A stretch of DNA of 64,000 nt from Sulfitobacter mediterraneus (GCF_003054325.1 NZ_QBKU01000002.1:124001-188000); one strand, 5' to 3'. Shown: positions 35,387 through 45,079, counted from the stretch's first letter. A program made the numbers and translations. The notes: generated by a model not told the origin, from the sequence alone.

Positions 35387-38300
35387 TCCGATGGCACGGC
35401 GACGGTGGATACCGGCAATGATGATGCCGGCCCTGACACAGCCAATAGCGCGGCGACATTTTATGCACCTTACAGCGGGGTCTATTACCTGTCTGCAACC
35501 GGGCTGACCGGCATCGGCACTTATACCCTGGAAATCACGGATCTGGTGAACAGCGTCAGCGGCACCTCGCCCGACAACCTGATCGTCGGCACGGAGGCGG
35601 ATGAAACGCTGCTCGGCCTCGCGGGCAATGACACGATCTATGGATTGGGCGGTGATGACCTGATTGAGGGCGGCGACAACGACGACAGCATCATCGGCGG
35701 CCTCGGCGCGGATACCATCCGGGGCGGCGACGGCAATGACACCATCGTCAGCTCGAACGGTCCGGACCCAGACCATGACGGAGCAAACCTTGGGGTGGCC
35801 GAAGCCGATCTAACGGTCACCGATGAAATCTATGGCGGCGATGGCGACGACCGGATCAACATGGGCGACGACCTGCCGGCCGGGAACAACTCTATCTCTT
35901 ATGGCGAGGCGGGCAACGACAGCATCACCGGGCGCGGCGCGGTGCAGTATATCGACGGCGGCACCGGCGCAGATTACATGCAAGGCAGCGGCGGCGCGAC
36001 GGTCTATATCGTCGACAACTTTGGTGATCAGACGGTCGAGCTGTCCTCAGATGTGATGGGCCCCGGCAACACGGCGACGGGCGACATTGATGAGGTACGC
36101 TCCAGTGTAAGTTGGGCCTTGTTGTCCTGGACGGCAGCGGGTGGCGAGAACCAGATCGAGAACCTGACGCTGACCGGAGGTGGGAACGCGAGCGCGACCG
36201 GCAATGAGGTGGGCAATGTCATCATCGGCAACGCGGGCAGCAACCGGATCAACGGCATGGGCGGCGATGACACCCTGACCGGCGGCGGCAGCGCCGACAT
36301 CTTTCAGTTCTCCCCTGGCGGCGGCCATGACGTCATCACAGATTTTCAGGTCGGCATTGATCAATTCGGCTCTGTCGGGTTTGGAAGCGAACCCGTGGTG
36401 GTCGAAACTGTTGATGCCGATGGATACCGCGTGTTTACCTTTGATGGCGACACATCGGTCACCCTACTCGGGGTGTTTGCCAACCGTGCCCCTGAATTCA
36501 CCAGCGTGCCGCCCCTGACCATCAACGAGGACGAGGTGTTCTCTTACCGCGTTACGGCAGATGACCCCGATGACGACAACCTCAGCTTTGTCAGCTCTTC
36601 ATGGCCGTCCTGGCTGACGCCGGTGGGCGGTGTCCTGACAGGCACCCCGACCCAAGAGAATGTCGGCACCGACGGTAACGCATTCAGCTTTGTCATTTCG
36701 GATGCGGGTGGCCTGACAGCCACGCAGGAATTTGTCATCGAGGTGCTGAACGTCAATGATGACCCGGTCTTTGAGACCTCCCCGATCCTCACCGGCACCG
36801 AAGACACCGTCTATAGCTACACCCCGACCTTTGATGATGAGGACGGCGACACCGCAACCATCGACGCAGAAAACACCGTCTTGCCGAACTGGCTGTTCCT
36901 TGATCCGACAAGCGGCACCATCAGCGGCACACCAACGCAGGCAGACGTTGGAACCCATGCGATCACCATTGCCATTACGGATGGAAACGGCGGCACCGCA
37001 ACGCAAACCTTTGATCTGGCCATCGACGCAGTGAACGACCCGCCTGTGGCGCAGGATGACACCGTAGTCGGCACCGAAGACGCAGCGCTTGTCATCGCGA
37101 ACCTGTTGGACAATGACAGCGACGCAGAGGACGATCCATTGACCATCCTCTCGGTGACCGATGGCAGTACTGGCGATGCAGCCCTGAATGCGGATGGCAC
37201 GGTCACCTACACGCCCGACCCTGATTTCTACGGCACCGACACATTCACCTATACCGCAACGGATCAAAGCGGCGGCACCGACACCGCGACCGTCACTGTA
37301 ACGATAAACAACGTGAATGATGCGCCAACCGGCGACGTTGAGATCACCGGCGCTGCGGTTGTCGGGCAAACCCTATCGGCCAACCTGTCTCAGCTGGAGG
37401 ATCCGGACACCATCAACGCCAGCACACTATCCTATCAATGGTTGCGCGGTGAAACCGCAATTGCCGGTGCCACGGCCAATACCCTGACCCTTGGTGCGGC
37501 AGACGTCGGCGCGGCGATCTCGGTTGCGGTGTCTTATACCGATGAGGGCGGCACAGCGGAGGCAGTGAACAGCCTTGCCACCGGTCCGGTTGCGGCCGAG
37601 GCAACGCCGGTGACGGGATCGCTTGGCATCAGCGGCACTGCCGGATTGTTCGAGGTGTTGCAGGTTTCCAAAGACCAGTTGATTGATCCGGACGGTCTCG
37701 CCTTGAGCAGCGAGAACTACCAATGGCTCAGCGACGGACTGCCCATCACCGGCGCGACCGAGGCCATGTTGCAAATCACGCCAGAGCTGATGGGCCGTGA
37801 AATCACCGTGCAACTGCAATATGTTGACAGCACCGGTGCGGCAGCGACCCTCGCCAGTGCGGCCCTTGCCATGCCAGACCCGATCATCGGGACAAGTTCC
37901 GCTGATCAACTGGACGGCACCTCTGGCAACGATCTGATTGATGGTTTGGAGGATTACGACACGCTGACCTTGACCGCGGATCGGGCAAGCTACTCCATCA
38001 CCCTCAGCCAGCAAGGTATCATCGTGGACGACCGCCGGGCCGATGGTGATGGTACCGACCAGATCGCAAATATCGAAACCTTGGCCTTTTTGGACAACGA
38101 TTGGCCGCTGCATGTCTTTTCTGACGTGACGACGCTGAGCGAGGCGGAGTTTTCGACCTTCATCGAGATGTATATCGCCTATTTCAACCGCGCTCCCGAT
38201 GCCGAGGGCCTGTTTTTCTGGGCAAATGCCTTGTCCAACGGTACCCCATTGGAAACCATCGCGGGCCTGTTCTTTGATCAGGACGAAACCCGCAGCATCT

Positions 38301-38749
38301 ATGGCGAAGAGATCACAGACCTGCAGGGATTTGCCCAACAGGTCTATCAAAACGTTCTGGGCCGCCAATTTGATCGAGCTGGCCTGGATTTCTGGGTGTC
38401 GGTTCTGCAAAGCGGCGCTGTTGCCCTGCCAACCTTCATGCTTGAAATCATCTATGGCGCCAAGGCCCCCGCCCCCGATGACGCAAGCCAGGCCTTCAAG
38501 GATCAAAAGGCCGCCGATGTGGCTTATCTGTCAAACAAGGGCGATCTGGGCACTTATTTCTCTGCCATCAAAGGTATGAGCGATGTGGAAAATGCCCGTG
38601 CTGCCATGTCATTGTTCGACGGAAGTGCAGACAGCATCACCGAGGCAAAAGCGGCCATCGACGGATACTTTGCAGATGCAGTGGACGCCCAGAACGGCGA
38701 ATTCCTGATCTCTGTTGTGGGTGTGGTGGATGATCCGTTCGCGATCTAG
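35384..38749 (+). CDS. Large secreted RTX/cadherin-like protein with C-terminal DUF4214 (main frame, 5' end frameshifted)
   Basis: 1121 codons from TTG 35384. Residues 1-52 finish the PPC-like domain (GNDDAGPDTANSAATFYAPY). RTX calcium-binding nonapeptides (GNDTIYGLGGDDLIEGG) occur near 79-121, 148-200 and 277-322. From about 368 two Ig/cadherin-like domains (NRAPEFTSVPPLTINEDEVF; VNDPPVAQDDTVVGTEDAAL) and two more beta domains follow, then a second RTX-like stretch and DUF4214 (about 919-1075; EMYIAYFNRAPDAEGLFFW). The protein is acidic and cysteine-free in appearance, typical of type I secreted adhesins. TTG 35384 is unlikely to be the natural start. Confidence 0.85.
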   Translation: MSDGTATVDTGNDDAGPDTANSAATFYAPYSGVYYLSATGLTGIGTYTLEITDLVNSVSGTSPDNLIVGTEADETLLGLAGNDTIYGLGGDDLIEGGDNDDSIIGGLGADTIRGGDGNDTIVSSNGPDPDHDGANLGVAEADLTVTDEIYGGDGDDRINMGDDLPAGNNSISYGEAGNDSITGRGAVQYIDGGTGADYMQGSGGATVYIVDNFGDQTVELSSDVMGPGNTATGDIDEVRSSVSWALLSWTAAGGENQIENLTLTGGGNASATGNEVGNVIIGNAGSNRINGMGGDDTLTGGGSADIFQFSPGGGHDVITDFQVGIDQFGSVGFGSEPVVVETVDADGYRVFTFDGDTSVTLLGVFANRAPEFTSVPPLTINEDEVFSYRVTADDPDDDNLSFVSSSWPSWLTPVGGVLTGTPTQENVGTDGNAFSFVISDAGGLTATQEFVIEVLNVNDDPVFETSPILTGTEDTVYSYTPTFDDEDGDTATIDAENTVLPNWLFLDPTSGTISGTPTQADVGTHAITIAITDGNGGTATQTFDLAIDAVNDPPVAQDDTVVGTEDAALVIANLLDNDSDAEDDPLTILSVTDGSTGDAALNADGTVTYTPDPDFYGTDTFTYTATDQSGGTDTATVTVTINNVNDAPTGDVEITGAAVVGQTLSANLSQLEDPDTINASTLSYQWLRGETAIAGATANTLTLGAADVGAAISVAVSYTDEGGTAEAVNSLATGPVAAEATPVTGSLGISGTAGLFEVLQVSKDQLIDPDGLALSSENYQWLSDGLPITGATEAMLQITPELMGREITVQLQYVDSTGAAATLASAALAMPDPIIGTSSADQLDGTSGNDLIDGLEDYDTLTLTADRASYSITLSQQGIIVDDRRADGDGTDQIANIETLAFLDNDWPLHVFSDVTTLSEAEFSTFIEMYIAYFNRAPDAEGLFFWANALSNGTPLETIAGLFFDQDETRSIYGEEITDLQGFAQQVYQNVLGRQFDRAGLDFWVSVLQSGAVALPTFMLEIIYGAKAPAPDDASQAFKDQKAADVAYLSNKGDLGTYFSAIKGMSDVENARAAMSLFDGSADSITEAKAAIDGYFADAVDAQNGEFLISVVGVVDDPFAI

Positions 38750-38751
38750 GC

Positions 38752-40155
38752 TCAGGCCACGGCAAATAGATCATCCAAAATGCCCGTCACCGGCACCAGG
38801 AATGCCCCATCAACCGGATCAAGCGCGGCAAAATGCGCCTGATCAATGGTTGCAATCGCTGCGACAAGACCATCGCCGCTGCCATCAAACTGAGCCATCG
38901 CCGAGGCCGCGCTTTGCACGTCAGACATGCCAAGTTGCACAGCAAAATACGCGCCAATATCAGTCTTGGTTCTGAGAAACGCCACGTCCGCCAGTTGCTG
39001 ATCCATAAAGTCCTGCCCCAAATCTTCGGGCGGCTCGGCCTTGGCACCTTCGAGCACCCGCAGGATGAATGCATCGCGTTGCACTTGCCCGCTGTTCAGC
39101 AGCCCCAGCCAAAAGTTTAACCCATCCGGATCGGGCGCACGCCCCAGAACATTGTCGTAAACCGCAGACGCAAAATCTGCCGTGCTGGTGCCGGCGGGAT
39201 AGGTGGCAATCGTTTCAGCCTGATCGGAAAACGCCTGTGACATCTGATCCAGCGATACCCCGCCCGCGAACGCCCCGGCCCAAAAGTGCAGGCCTTCTGC
39301 GTCTGGTGCCCGGTCGAAATAGGCCACGTAAAGCTCGATGATAAGCCTCAGATCAGCCTCTGCGATCTTCGGCAGCGCCATCAGGCCCGATAGATAAACC
39401 CCGGCATCGGCAGGTGCGCCGCTGAACTGCAGATGTTCGATCTGGATCAAGGTATCTGCGCCCTCGCCGCCCGGCCTGCGATCCAGCAGCACTACATCTT
39501 CGGGGCCAATGCTCAATGTATAGCTGCCCTTTGCTCCCGAAATGACAGCAGTATCAATACCTTGACCGCCATCCAATAGGTCGTCACCAGCACCGCCAGA
39601 CAGCCTGTCATCCCCTCCAGCGCCAAATATCTCTTGGTCAAATCCACGGGACTGGATGATATCCGCCTCCGGCGTACCAACGATTGAATACGGGAATTGG
39701 ATCAACGTGTCCCGCGCCACAAAACCAAGCCAGCCCACACCGGACGGATTGGGCAGCACATCATCCACGTCAATCCCGACCAGATCCAACAACGTCCCGA
39801 TCACAGAGTTGCTGTTTTGGTCAAACACTTCGTAGCTGAGGGTCTGACCATTCATCGCCAGCGCAAACTGGTCAATCAGCATGGCCACAGCCGCAGGCGA
39901 TCTGGCCCCCAGATCCAGCGTCACGCGGTCAATCCGGTGCTCTGCAATGTTGTTTTCTGATGACAACGCACGCGGCACCCATGCGCTTTGCCCATAGATC
40001 TCAATGAATAACTCCCCTGAAAACAGGGTGTTGTCCGTATAGGCCGAAAGAATAAACTCCGCCCCCAGATCATCGGTCAGGATCAATGCAAGATGGCCGG
40101 CGCCGGTCGATACGTCCTGTCCAACCCTGCGTCCGGCAATTTCGATAGATGCCAT
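38752..40155 (-). CDS. RTX/DUF4214 protein, convergent partner
   Basis: 467-aa protein. Residues 1-160 form an unrecognised N-terminal domain (MASIEIAGRRVGQDVSTGAG...). A short RTX block GGDDRLSGGAGDDLLDGGQG lies at 180-199, then a TAVISGAKGSYTLSI strand region and DUF4214 from about 268 (IIELYVAYFDRAPDAEGLHF; VYDNVLGRAPDPDGLNFWLG). The C-terminal ends of this and the preceding protein are alike (DGAFLVPVTGILDDLFA versus the same pattern). Stops lie two bases apart tail to tail. No classical signal peptide, as expected for type I secretion. An AGGAACGGAG lies before the ATG. Confidence 0.85.
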   Translation of the reverse strand: MASIEIAGRRVGQDVSTGAGHLALILTDDLGAEFILSAYTDNTLFSGELFIEIYGQSAWVPRALSSENNIAEHRIDRVTLDLGARSPAAVAMLIDQFALAMNGQTLSYEVFDQNSNSVIGTLLDLVGIDVDDVLPNPSGVGWLGFVARDTLIQFPYSIVGTPEADIIQSRGFDQEIFGAGGDDRLSGGAGDDLLDGGQGIDTAVISGAKGSYTLSIGPEDVVLLDRRPGGEGADTLIQIEHLQFSGAPADAGVYLSGLMALPKIAEADLRLIIELYVAYFDRAPDAEGLHFWAGAFAGGVSLDQMSQAFSDQAETIATYPAGTSTADFASAVYDNVLGRAPDPDGLNFWLGLLNSGQVQRDAFILRVLEGAKAEPPEDLGQDFMDQQLADVAFLRTKTDIGAYFAVQLGMSDVQSAASAMAQFDGSGDGLVAAIATIDQAHFAALDPVDGAFLVPVTGILDDLFAVA

Positions 40156-40329
40156 ATCTCCGTTCCTTCACAGGCAGATGTCTATTGGCCTCAATCGCAA
40201 AAGAGTGCCTTGCCGTGGGCCGCAGTTCAACCGGGATTCGCCCAGGCCGGATCGGTTTGCAGCCCTGCAGATCAAATGCGGCTTGCGCAGGAAACTATCC
40301 GAGAAACGCTAAGAAAGGTGAAAAATGCC

Positions 40330-40343
40330 TCCGCCATGGCGGA
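40330..40343. promoter_or_regulatory. Perfect 14-bp palindrome TCCGCCATGGCGGA
   Basis: Lies in the 250-bp spacer between the RTX/DUF4214 gene start (40155) and the tRNA-Pro(TGG) 3' end. Could be an operator for the RTX gene, 175 bases downstream; nothing else supports a role. Confidence 0.25.
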
Positions 40344-40361
40344 TGAAAACTTTCACGCACC

Positions 40362-40384
40362 AAACACTCCGCAAAAGCGGAAGT
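40362..40384 (-). terminator. Probable terminator of tRNA-Pro(TGG)
   Basis: On the reverse strand ACTTCCGC-TTTT-GCGGAGT (one mismatch) forms a stem 22 bases past the tRNA end, followed by GTTTGG. Weak T-run, but its position fits. Confidence 0.5.
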
Positions 40385-40405
40385 CTTTGATGATGTTAGT
40401 GAAAG

Positions 40406-40482
40406 TGGTCGGAGCGAGAGGATTCGAACCTCCGACCCCCTGTACCCAAAACAGGTGCGCTACCAGGCTGCGCCACGCTCCG
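40406..40482 (-). tRNA. tRNA-Pro (anticodon TGG)
   Basis: 77-nt reverse-strand cloverleaf with encoded CCA. Acceptor CGGAGCG pairs with CGCTCCG. The anticodon stem CCTGT/ACAGG encloses TTTGGGT, giving anticodon TGG, which reads CCA and CCG by wobble. The T arm TCGGAGGTTCGAATCCTCT is intact. Together with the GGG tRNA at 5502 it covers most proline codons. Confidence 0.97.
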
Positions 40483-40542
40483 ACGTGGCCTCTTTAGCCA
40501 CAGTTGATCTGAATGAAAAGCCCTGATTTCGAGTTTCTGAGA

Positions 40543-41043
40543 TCAATTGCAAGGCCAGGCCGGATCATGCGGTCCAAAGGCCGGATGCCGCAGGGCGCTG
40601 CCCTCGGTGATCCCCAGTTTTTTCGCCATTCCTCCGTTGATCTCAAGCACCGCCAGCACCTGATCACCGCCAAAGATCGGCGTTTCATCAAGGGGAATCG
40701 CCTGATGGTGAATGTGCTGCACGACGCCGTGCGCATCGGCAAACAGCATATCGAGGGGAATCAGCGTGTTGCGCATCCAATATTGGGCAACCTGCGGCGC
40801 GGGATAGACAAAGAGCATCCCGGCGCTGGCCGCCAGTTCCTCGCGGTGCATCAACCCTTGTGCCTGTTCGTCGGGATCATCGGCAATTTCAACGTTGAAC
40901 CGCGCCTGCCCCCAATCGCCGCGCAGGCTGACCGTATCGTCTTGGCAGATGTCCTGAGCGACCGCTCCCAATGGCAAGAACGACAGTGCCGCCGCTCCGC
41001 CTAGGTGCCGCCACCCTCGTCTGCCCCAATTGCTGCTTCCCAT
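40543..41043 (-). CDS. DUF192 family exported protein
   Basis: 166-aa protein with an N-terminal signal peptide (WRHLGGAAALSFLPLGAVAQ) and a compact DUF192 domain: FNVEIADDPDEQAQGLMHRE, GMLFVYPAPQVAQYWMRNTL, IPLDMLFADAHGVVQHIHH and VLEINGGMAKKLGI. Family function is not established, though some members are found near cold-shock genes. Its ATG lies inside the end of the cold-shock gene (43-base overlap) behind GAGGTG, indicating coupled translation. Confidence 0.88.
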   Translation of the reverse strand: MGSSNWGRRGWRHLGGAAALSFLPLGAVAQDICQDDTVSLRGDWGQARFNVEIADDPDEQAQGLMHREELAASAGMLFVYPAPQVAQYWMRNTLIPLDMLFADAHGVVQHIHHQAIPLDETPIFGGDQVLAVLEINGGMAKKLGITEGSALRHPAFGPHDPAWPCN

Positions 41044-41561
41044 GCCTGCACCTCTGCGGCCATAACGCCGCGTTTACCGTTGATCACCCGCATCGCCAAA
41101 GCTTCGCCCGGTTGCAGATCGGACAAGCCCGACTGGCGCAACACTTCGACATGCAAAAACACATCTTCGTCCTTGCCAAAGACATTGGCAAATCCAAATC
41201 CCTTGGCCTTATCAAACCATTTGACACGCGCCGGTTGCAACGGCGTATCTGCCATCGCGCCTGCATCCAATTCACCAATGTCCGTCAGCACCGCCGCCTG
41301 CGCACCCTCAGGTGGAATGATCTCGGTAATGCTTGCCGCCTGAACGCCGCGATCTGTCTGATGGGCATGAAACGTAATCTTGGCCCCGTCCGCGACAGAG
41401 CTTTGCCCAAAATTCCGCAACACGTTGACATGCAACAAAATATCAGGTCCGCCATGATCCGACACAACAAACCCGAAGCCTTTGACTGGGTCAAACCATT
41501 TGACCACACCAGTCAGTGGCTGCGGATCAACCTGGGGTATTTCAGGATTGTCTTGTGACAC
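41001..41561 (-). CDS. Two-domain cold-shock protein
   Basis: 186-aa protein with two cold-shock domains, GVVKWFDPVKGFGFVVSDHGGPDILLH (18-44) and ARVKWFDKAKGFGFANVFGKDEDVFLH (about 111-137), each with intact RNP1 (KGFGF) and RNP2-like (D-LLH/VFLH) motifs, joined by a Thr/Ala/Glu linker. Tandem CSD proteins are typical of alphaproteobacteria and act as RNA chaperones. The 107-bp gap before pdxH could hold a structured leader. It overlaps DUF192 downstream. Confidence 0.92.
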   Translation of the reverse strand: MSQDNPEIPQVDPQPLTGVVKWFDPVKGFGFVVSDHGGPDILLHVNVLRNFGQSSVADGAKITFHAHQTDRGVQAASITEIIPPEGAQAAVLTDIGELDAGAMADTPLQPARVKWFDKAKGFGFANVFGKDEDVFLHVEVLRQSGLSDLQPGEALAMRVINGKRGVMAAEVQAWEAAIGADEGGGT

Positions 41562-41668
41562 ATCTCAACCATTACTGTTTTGCCGATCACGGCTTCGTTA
41601 TCATCACGACCTTAGACATTTTTTCGGGTTTTGCATCAAATTTAGCCCGCGATCTATGTCATATCACA

Positions 41669-42274
41669 TCACGGATTTAGACGCGTCACGCTCCATGGTG
41701 CATCAGGGCTGTCGCGGCGCCACTGAAATCGGTCATGCAGACGAAAATCACCATCTGCCCAAAGCTCGATCTCAAGCGGCCTCAAACGGTAGCCGCCCCA
41801 AAACGGTGGACGGGGGGGATTCGGCCCTTTGCTGGCGGTGATCTTGGCCACTTCCGCCATCAAAGTGGTGCGGCTGCTTAGTGGCCGCGACTGGGCAGAG
41901 GCCCAGGCCCCCAGCCGGCTTTTGAGGGACCGCGACGCGTAATATGCATCGGCCTGCGGTCCGTCCTCACGGGTGATCAGCCCCCGCGCCCGCACCTGCC
42001 GGCGCAGGGATTTCCAATGCATCACAAAGGCCGCCTTGCCCGCACCATCCAGTTCCTGTGCTTTGGCGCTTTCGTAATTGGTATAAAAAACAAAGGCATC
42101 CGCCTCAATTTCCTTAAGCAGAACCATCCGCGCATTGGGCAAACCATCCGCATCCACTGTCGACAGAGCAATCGCGTTGGGGTCATTCACCTCGGCCGGT
42201 TCGGCCTCTGCCAACCAACGGCGGGCAATCTCAAAAGGGTCATCACCCGCAAACAGACCTGTACGTTTTTCCAT
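41669..42274 (-). CDS. pdxH: Pyridoxamine 5'-phosphate oxidase
   Basis: 201-aa FMN enzyme that makes pyridoxal phosphate. [20 protein letters not shown] and [19 protein letters not shown] are FMN-binding regions, and the C-terminal [17 protein letters not shown] is the family ending (RLxP). The ATG at 42274 ([14 protein letters not shown]) gives the usual 201-aa length and has GGATGAG upstream; an ATG four codons earlier is an alternative. It is divergent from fabI and feeds the PLP enzymes nearby only in a general sense. Confidence 0.93.
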   Translation of the reverse strand: MEKRTGLFAGDDPFEIARRWLAEAEPAEVNDPNAIALSTVDADGLPNARMVLLKEIEADAFVFYTNYESAKAQELDGAGKAAFVMHWKSLRRQVRARGLITREDGPQADAYYASRSLKSRLGAWASAQSRPLSSRTTLMAEVAKITASKGPNPPRPPFWGGYRLRPLEIELWADGDFRLHDRFQWRRDSPDAPWSVTRLNP

Positions 42275-42451
42275 TGTGATACTCATCCATGCTTTGTTCC
42301 GACAGCGCCGGGATTTCCAAATCGCTAACGCAATAGACATATGGCGGCAACGCAAAGGTCAATTGGACATATGCGCCGCGCGGCGCTTGATGGCATGGTC
42401 ACAATCCCCTAAACGTGGCTCTGTTAATGACTTTCAGGGTGAGGCAGCACT

Positions 42452-43258
42452 ATGGCGAACGACTTGATGCAGGGCAAACGCGGGCTGATTATGGGCCTCG
42501 CCAACGACAAATCCATCGCTTGGGGCGTCGCACGCGCACTGGCCGATGCCGGGGCAGAACTGGCGTTTTCTTATCAGGGCGATGCGCTGAAGAAACGCGT
42601 TGATCCGCTGGCCGCGCAACTGGGCAGTGACATTGTTTTGCCTTGCGATGTGGGCGATGAGGCCTCACTGGATGCACTGTTTGCCGATCTCAAAGAACGC
42701 TGGGGCGAACTGGATTTTGTGGTTCATGCCATCGGGTTCTCCGACAAAAACGAATTGCGCGGGCGCTATGTCGACACCAGCCGCGGCAACTTTGCCATGT
42801 CGATGGACATCTCTGTCTATTCTTTCACCGCAGTGATGCAACGCGCAGAAAAGATGATGTCGCCCGGCGGCAGCGCTGTCACGCTTACCTATTACGGCGC
42901 GGAAAAGGTCATGCCGCACTATAATGTCATGGGTGTGGCCAAGGCTGCGCTTGAGGCATCGGTGAAATATCTGGCCGAGGATCTGGGCAAAGACGGCATT
43001 CGCGTCAACGCGATCTCTGCCGGTCCGATCAAAACGCTGGCCGCCTCCGGCATTGGCGACTTCCGCTACATCATGAAGTGGAACGAATACAATTCGCCCC
43101 TGCGCCGCAACGTGACCATTGATGATGTGGGCAAGGCGGCACTGTTCCTTGTCTCCGATCTGGGCTCCGGCACCACGGGCGAGAACCTGCACGTCGATGC
43201 AGGCTATCACGTTGTCGGTATGAAAGCCGTAGACGCACCGGACATGAGCAAGGAATGA
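42452..43258 (+). CDS. fabI: Enoyl-ACP reductase (NADH), FabI
   Basis: 268-aa short-chain dehydrogenase-type reductase completing each fatty acid elongation cycle; the triclosan target in many bacteria. GLANDKSIAWG (15-25) binds the nucleotide. The FabI catalytic set is visible: Tyr147 (TYYGAEK), Tyr157 and Lys164 (HYNVMGVAKAALE). Its TGA overlaps the ATG of the following LysE exporter (ATGA). Confidence 0.95.
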   Translation: MANDLMQGKRGLIMGLANDKSIAWGVARALADAGAELAFSYQGDALKKRVDPLAAQLGSDIVLPCDVGDEASLDALFADLKERWGELDFVVHAIGFSDKNELRGRYVDTSRGNFAMSMDISVYSFTAVMQRAEKMMSPGGSAVTLTYYGAEKVMPHYNVMGVAKAALEASVKYLAEDLGKDGIRVNAISAGPIKTLAASGIGDFRYIMKWNEYNSPLRRNVTIDDVGKAALFLVSDLGSGTTGENLHVDAGYHVVGMKAVDAPDMSKE

Positions 43259-43866
43259 CGGCAACCGCACTCGCCAGCCTTGCTCTTGTGCAGCTTTTGA
43301 TCGCGATGAGCCCCGGCCCAGCCGCGGTTCTGACGATCCGCACGGCGGCGGTTGACGGTGTGAAACCCGCGCTGACCCTTAGCGTCGGCCTCGCGGTTGG
43401 CGTGCTGCTTTGGGCCGCGGCAGCCCTACTTGGCCTGTCGCTGGTGTTTGAGATCATGCCATGGCTGCAAACCGGTTTGCGGGTTATCGGTGGGCTGTTT
43501 TTGATTTGGATCGCCCTCTCGCTCTGGCGCAACGCCGCGGCCCCCCTGCCCGAGACCCGCATGCAAGTTCCACGCAGCACCGCTTCCATCCTGCGGCTTG
43601 GGATCTGGACCAACCTCGCCAACCCCAAGGCTCTCGCCTATTTCGCCGCCGTATTCACCGGTGTGCTGCCCGCCGATCTGACATGGGTGCAGGCGCTGAT
43701 CGTGCTTGCCATGATCTTTGCCATCGAAACCGGCTGGTATGCCGCGCTCTCGCTGCTGTTTTCCCGCACAGGACCGCGCCGTGTCTATGTGCGGATCAAG
43801 ACTGGCGCAGAGCGGGTCTTTGGCGTGCTGCTGGGCCTCTTTGGTGTCCGGATTGCCCTGTCATGA
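43255..43866 (+). CDS. LysE family exporter (first of two)
   Basis: 203-aa six-helix membrane protein. LLIAMSPGPAAVLTIRTAAVDG at the start has the LysE SPGP motif, and WTNLANPKALAYFAAVFTG the NPK motif. The family exports basic or small amino acids and homoserine lactones; the substrate is unknown. It is translationally coupled to fabI and followed 21 bases later by a second LysE gene; the two are only distantly alike. Confidence 0.88.
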   Translation: MTATALASLALVQLLIAMSPGPAAVLTIRTAAVDGVKPALTLSVGLAVGVLLWAAAALLGLSLVFEIMPWLQTGLRVIGGLFLIWIALSLWRNAAAPLPETRMQVPRSTASILRLGIWTNLANPKALAYFAAVFTGVLPADLTWVQALIVLAMIFAIETGWYAALSLLFSRTGPRRVYVRIKTGAERVFGVLLGLFGVRIALS

Positions 43867-43887
43867 CCGCCGCGAAGGATCTGCTGA

Positions 43888-44490
43888 ATGTCTATTGAAG
43901 CCCTGATTGCATTCAATCTGGTCCTGCTGGCCGCGCTGGCCAGCCCCGGCGCTGCCATGCTCTACACCGTCAAGAAAACCGTCAGCGCAGGCCGCCGCGC
44001 TGGTGTGATGACCGGTATAGGCCTCGGCACGGCGGCCGCCTGCTGGACCCTTGCAGCCTTTCTGGGGCTCGAAAGTGTTTTTGCACTGTTTCCATGGGCT
44101 TACGGTGCGCTAAAAGCTGGCGGAGCTCTCTATCTCATCTGGATTGCCGTGCAGACATGGCGCCACGCCCGCGCCCCGCTCAACGATGCCCCAACCCCAT
44201 CCGCCCGCAGCTTTGCAGGCGGATTGCTGGTCAACTTCGGCAACCCCAAATCCATGCTCTTCGCCGCCGCTGTGATCCTCGTGGTCTTTCCCAAGGATCT
44301 GAGCGCCGGACAGATCGCCTTTGTTGTGCTCAACCACCTTGTGCTGGAATGGCTGTTCTACGGCGTTTTGGCCACCGCCCTCAGCGCCCCTGCCGCCCGT
44401 GCAGGCTATCTGCGCCTGAAACCCATTTTTGACCGCATCGCCGCCTCGCTGCTGGGCGCGTTTGGATTGCGGCTGCTTCTTGAAAGGTAA
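43888..44490 (+). CDS. LysE family exporter (second of two)
   Basis: 200-aa six-helix protein. LAALASPGAAMLYTVKKTVSAG has a degenerate SPG motif (SPGAA), and LVNFGNPKSMLFAAAVILV the NPK motif. It lies between the first LysE gene and gpt (six-base gap), so the block fabI-lysE-lysE-gpt is one transcript. Its substrate and any pairing with the first exporter are unknown. Confidence 0.87.
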   Translation: MSIEALIAFNLVLLAALASPGAAMLYTVKKTVSAGRRAGVMTGIGLGTAAACWTLAAFLGLESVFALFPWAYGALKAGGALYLIWIAVQTWRHARAPLNDAPTPSARSFAGGLLVNFGNPKSMLFAAAVILVVFPKDLSAGQIAFVVLNHLVLEWLFYGVLATALSAPAARAGYLRLKPIFDRIAASLLGAFGLRLLLER

Positions 44491-44496
44491 CACCCG

Positions 44497-45018
44497 ATGA
44501 CTGACAACAGACTGCCCCACGAAAAAGGGTTCCACATCAGCTGGGACCAGATCCACCGCGACAGCCGCGCCTTGGCGTGGCGGCTTGATGGCAAAGGCCC
44601 CGACGATGGTGCATGGCGGGCGGTTGTGGCGATCACCCGTGGCGGCATGGCCCCCGCGATGATTGTCGCGCGGGAGCTGGACATCCGCACGGTCGATACG
44701 ATCTCGGTGGTCTCCTACCATTCGGGCGGCGGCAAAGCCGACCAGCGCCGCGAAGCCAAGGTGCTCAAAGCGCCTGATGCAGACATGATGGGCGACGGCA
44801 CCGGTATCCTGATCATCGACGATCTGGTGGACAGCGGCAAAACCCTCGAACTGGTGCGCAGCCTTTATCCGCAGGCGCATTTCGCCACGGTCTATGCCAA
44901 GCCCGAAGGCGAGCCGCAGGTTGATACCTTTATCACCGGCGTCAGCCAGGACACCTGGATTTTCTTCCCATGGGACATGGCCTTGCAATATGTCGAACCC
45001 TATCGCGGCAAGGACTGA
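44497..45018 (+). CDS. gpt: Xanthine phosphoribosyltransferase
   Basis: 173-aa type I phosphoribosyltransferase of purine salvage (xanthine/guanine plus PRPP). [18 protein letters not shown] near the start, [17 protein letters not shown], the PRPP loop [13 protein letters not shown] (about 103-115) and the C-terminal [10 protein letters not shown] match Gpt. Repeat copy C lies just after the stop. Confidence 0.93.
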   Translation: MTDNRLPHEKGFHISWDQIHRDSRALAWRLDGKGPDDGAWRAVVAITRGGMAPAMIVARELDIRTVDTISVVSYHSGGGKADQRREAKVLKAPDADMMGDGTGILIIDDLVDSGKTLELVRSLYPQAHFATVYAKPEGEPQVDTFITGVSQDTWIFFPWDMALQYVEPYRGKD

Positions 45019-45030
45019 CCCCTCTGCGCC

Positions 45031-45052
45031 GCCTTTTTGGCCTTAAATACTC
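45031..45052 (+). repeat. Interspersed repeat element, copy C (head only)
   Basis: GCCTTTTTGGCCTTAAATACTC matches 20 of 22 bases of copy B. The GC-rich hairpin tail of copies A and B is missing here. It sits between gpt and the aminotransferase on the same strand. Confidence 0.6.
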
Positions 45053-45079
45053 TTCCGAACTCTCACCCATGAGCCGCAC

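Noticed and set aside
35382-35390. Programmed -1 frameshift in the RTX gene
   Set aside because: There is no X-XXY-YYZ slippery heptamer and no obvious downstream stimulatory stem; only a four-T run is present, so an indel is more likely.
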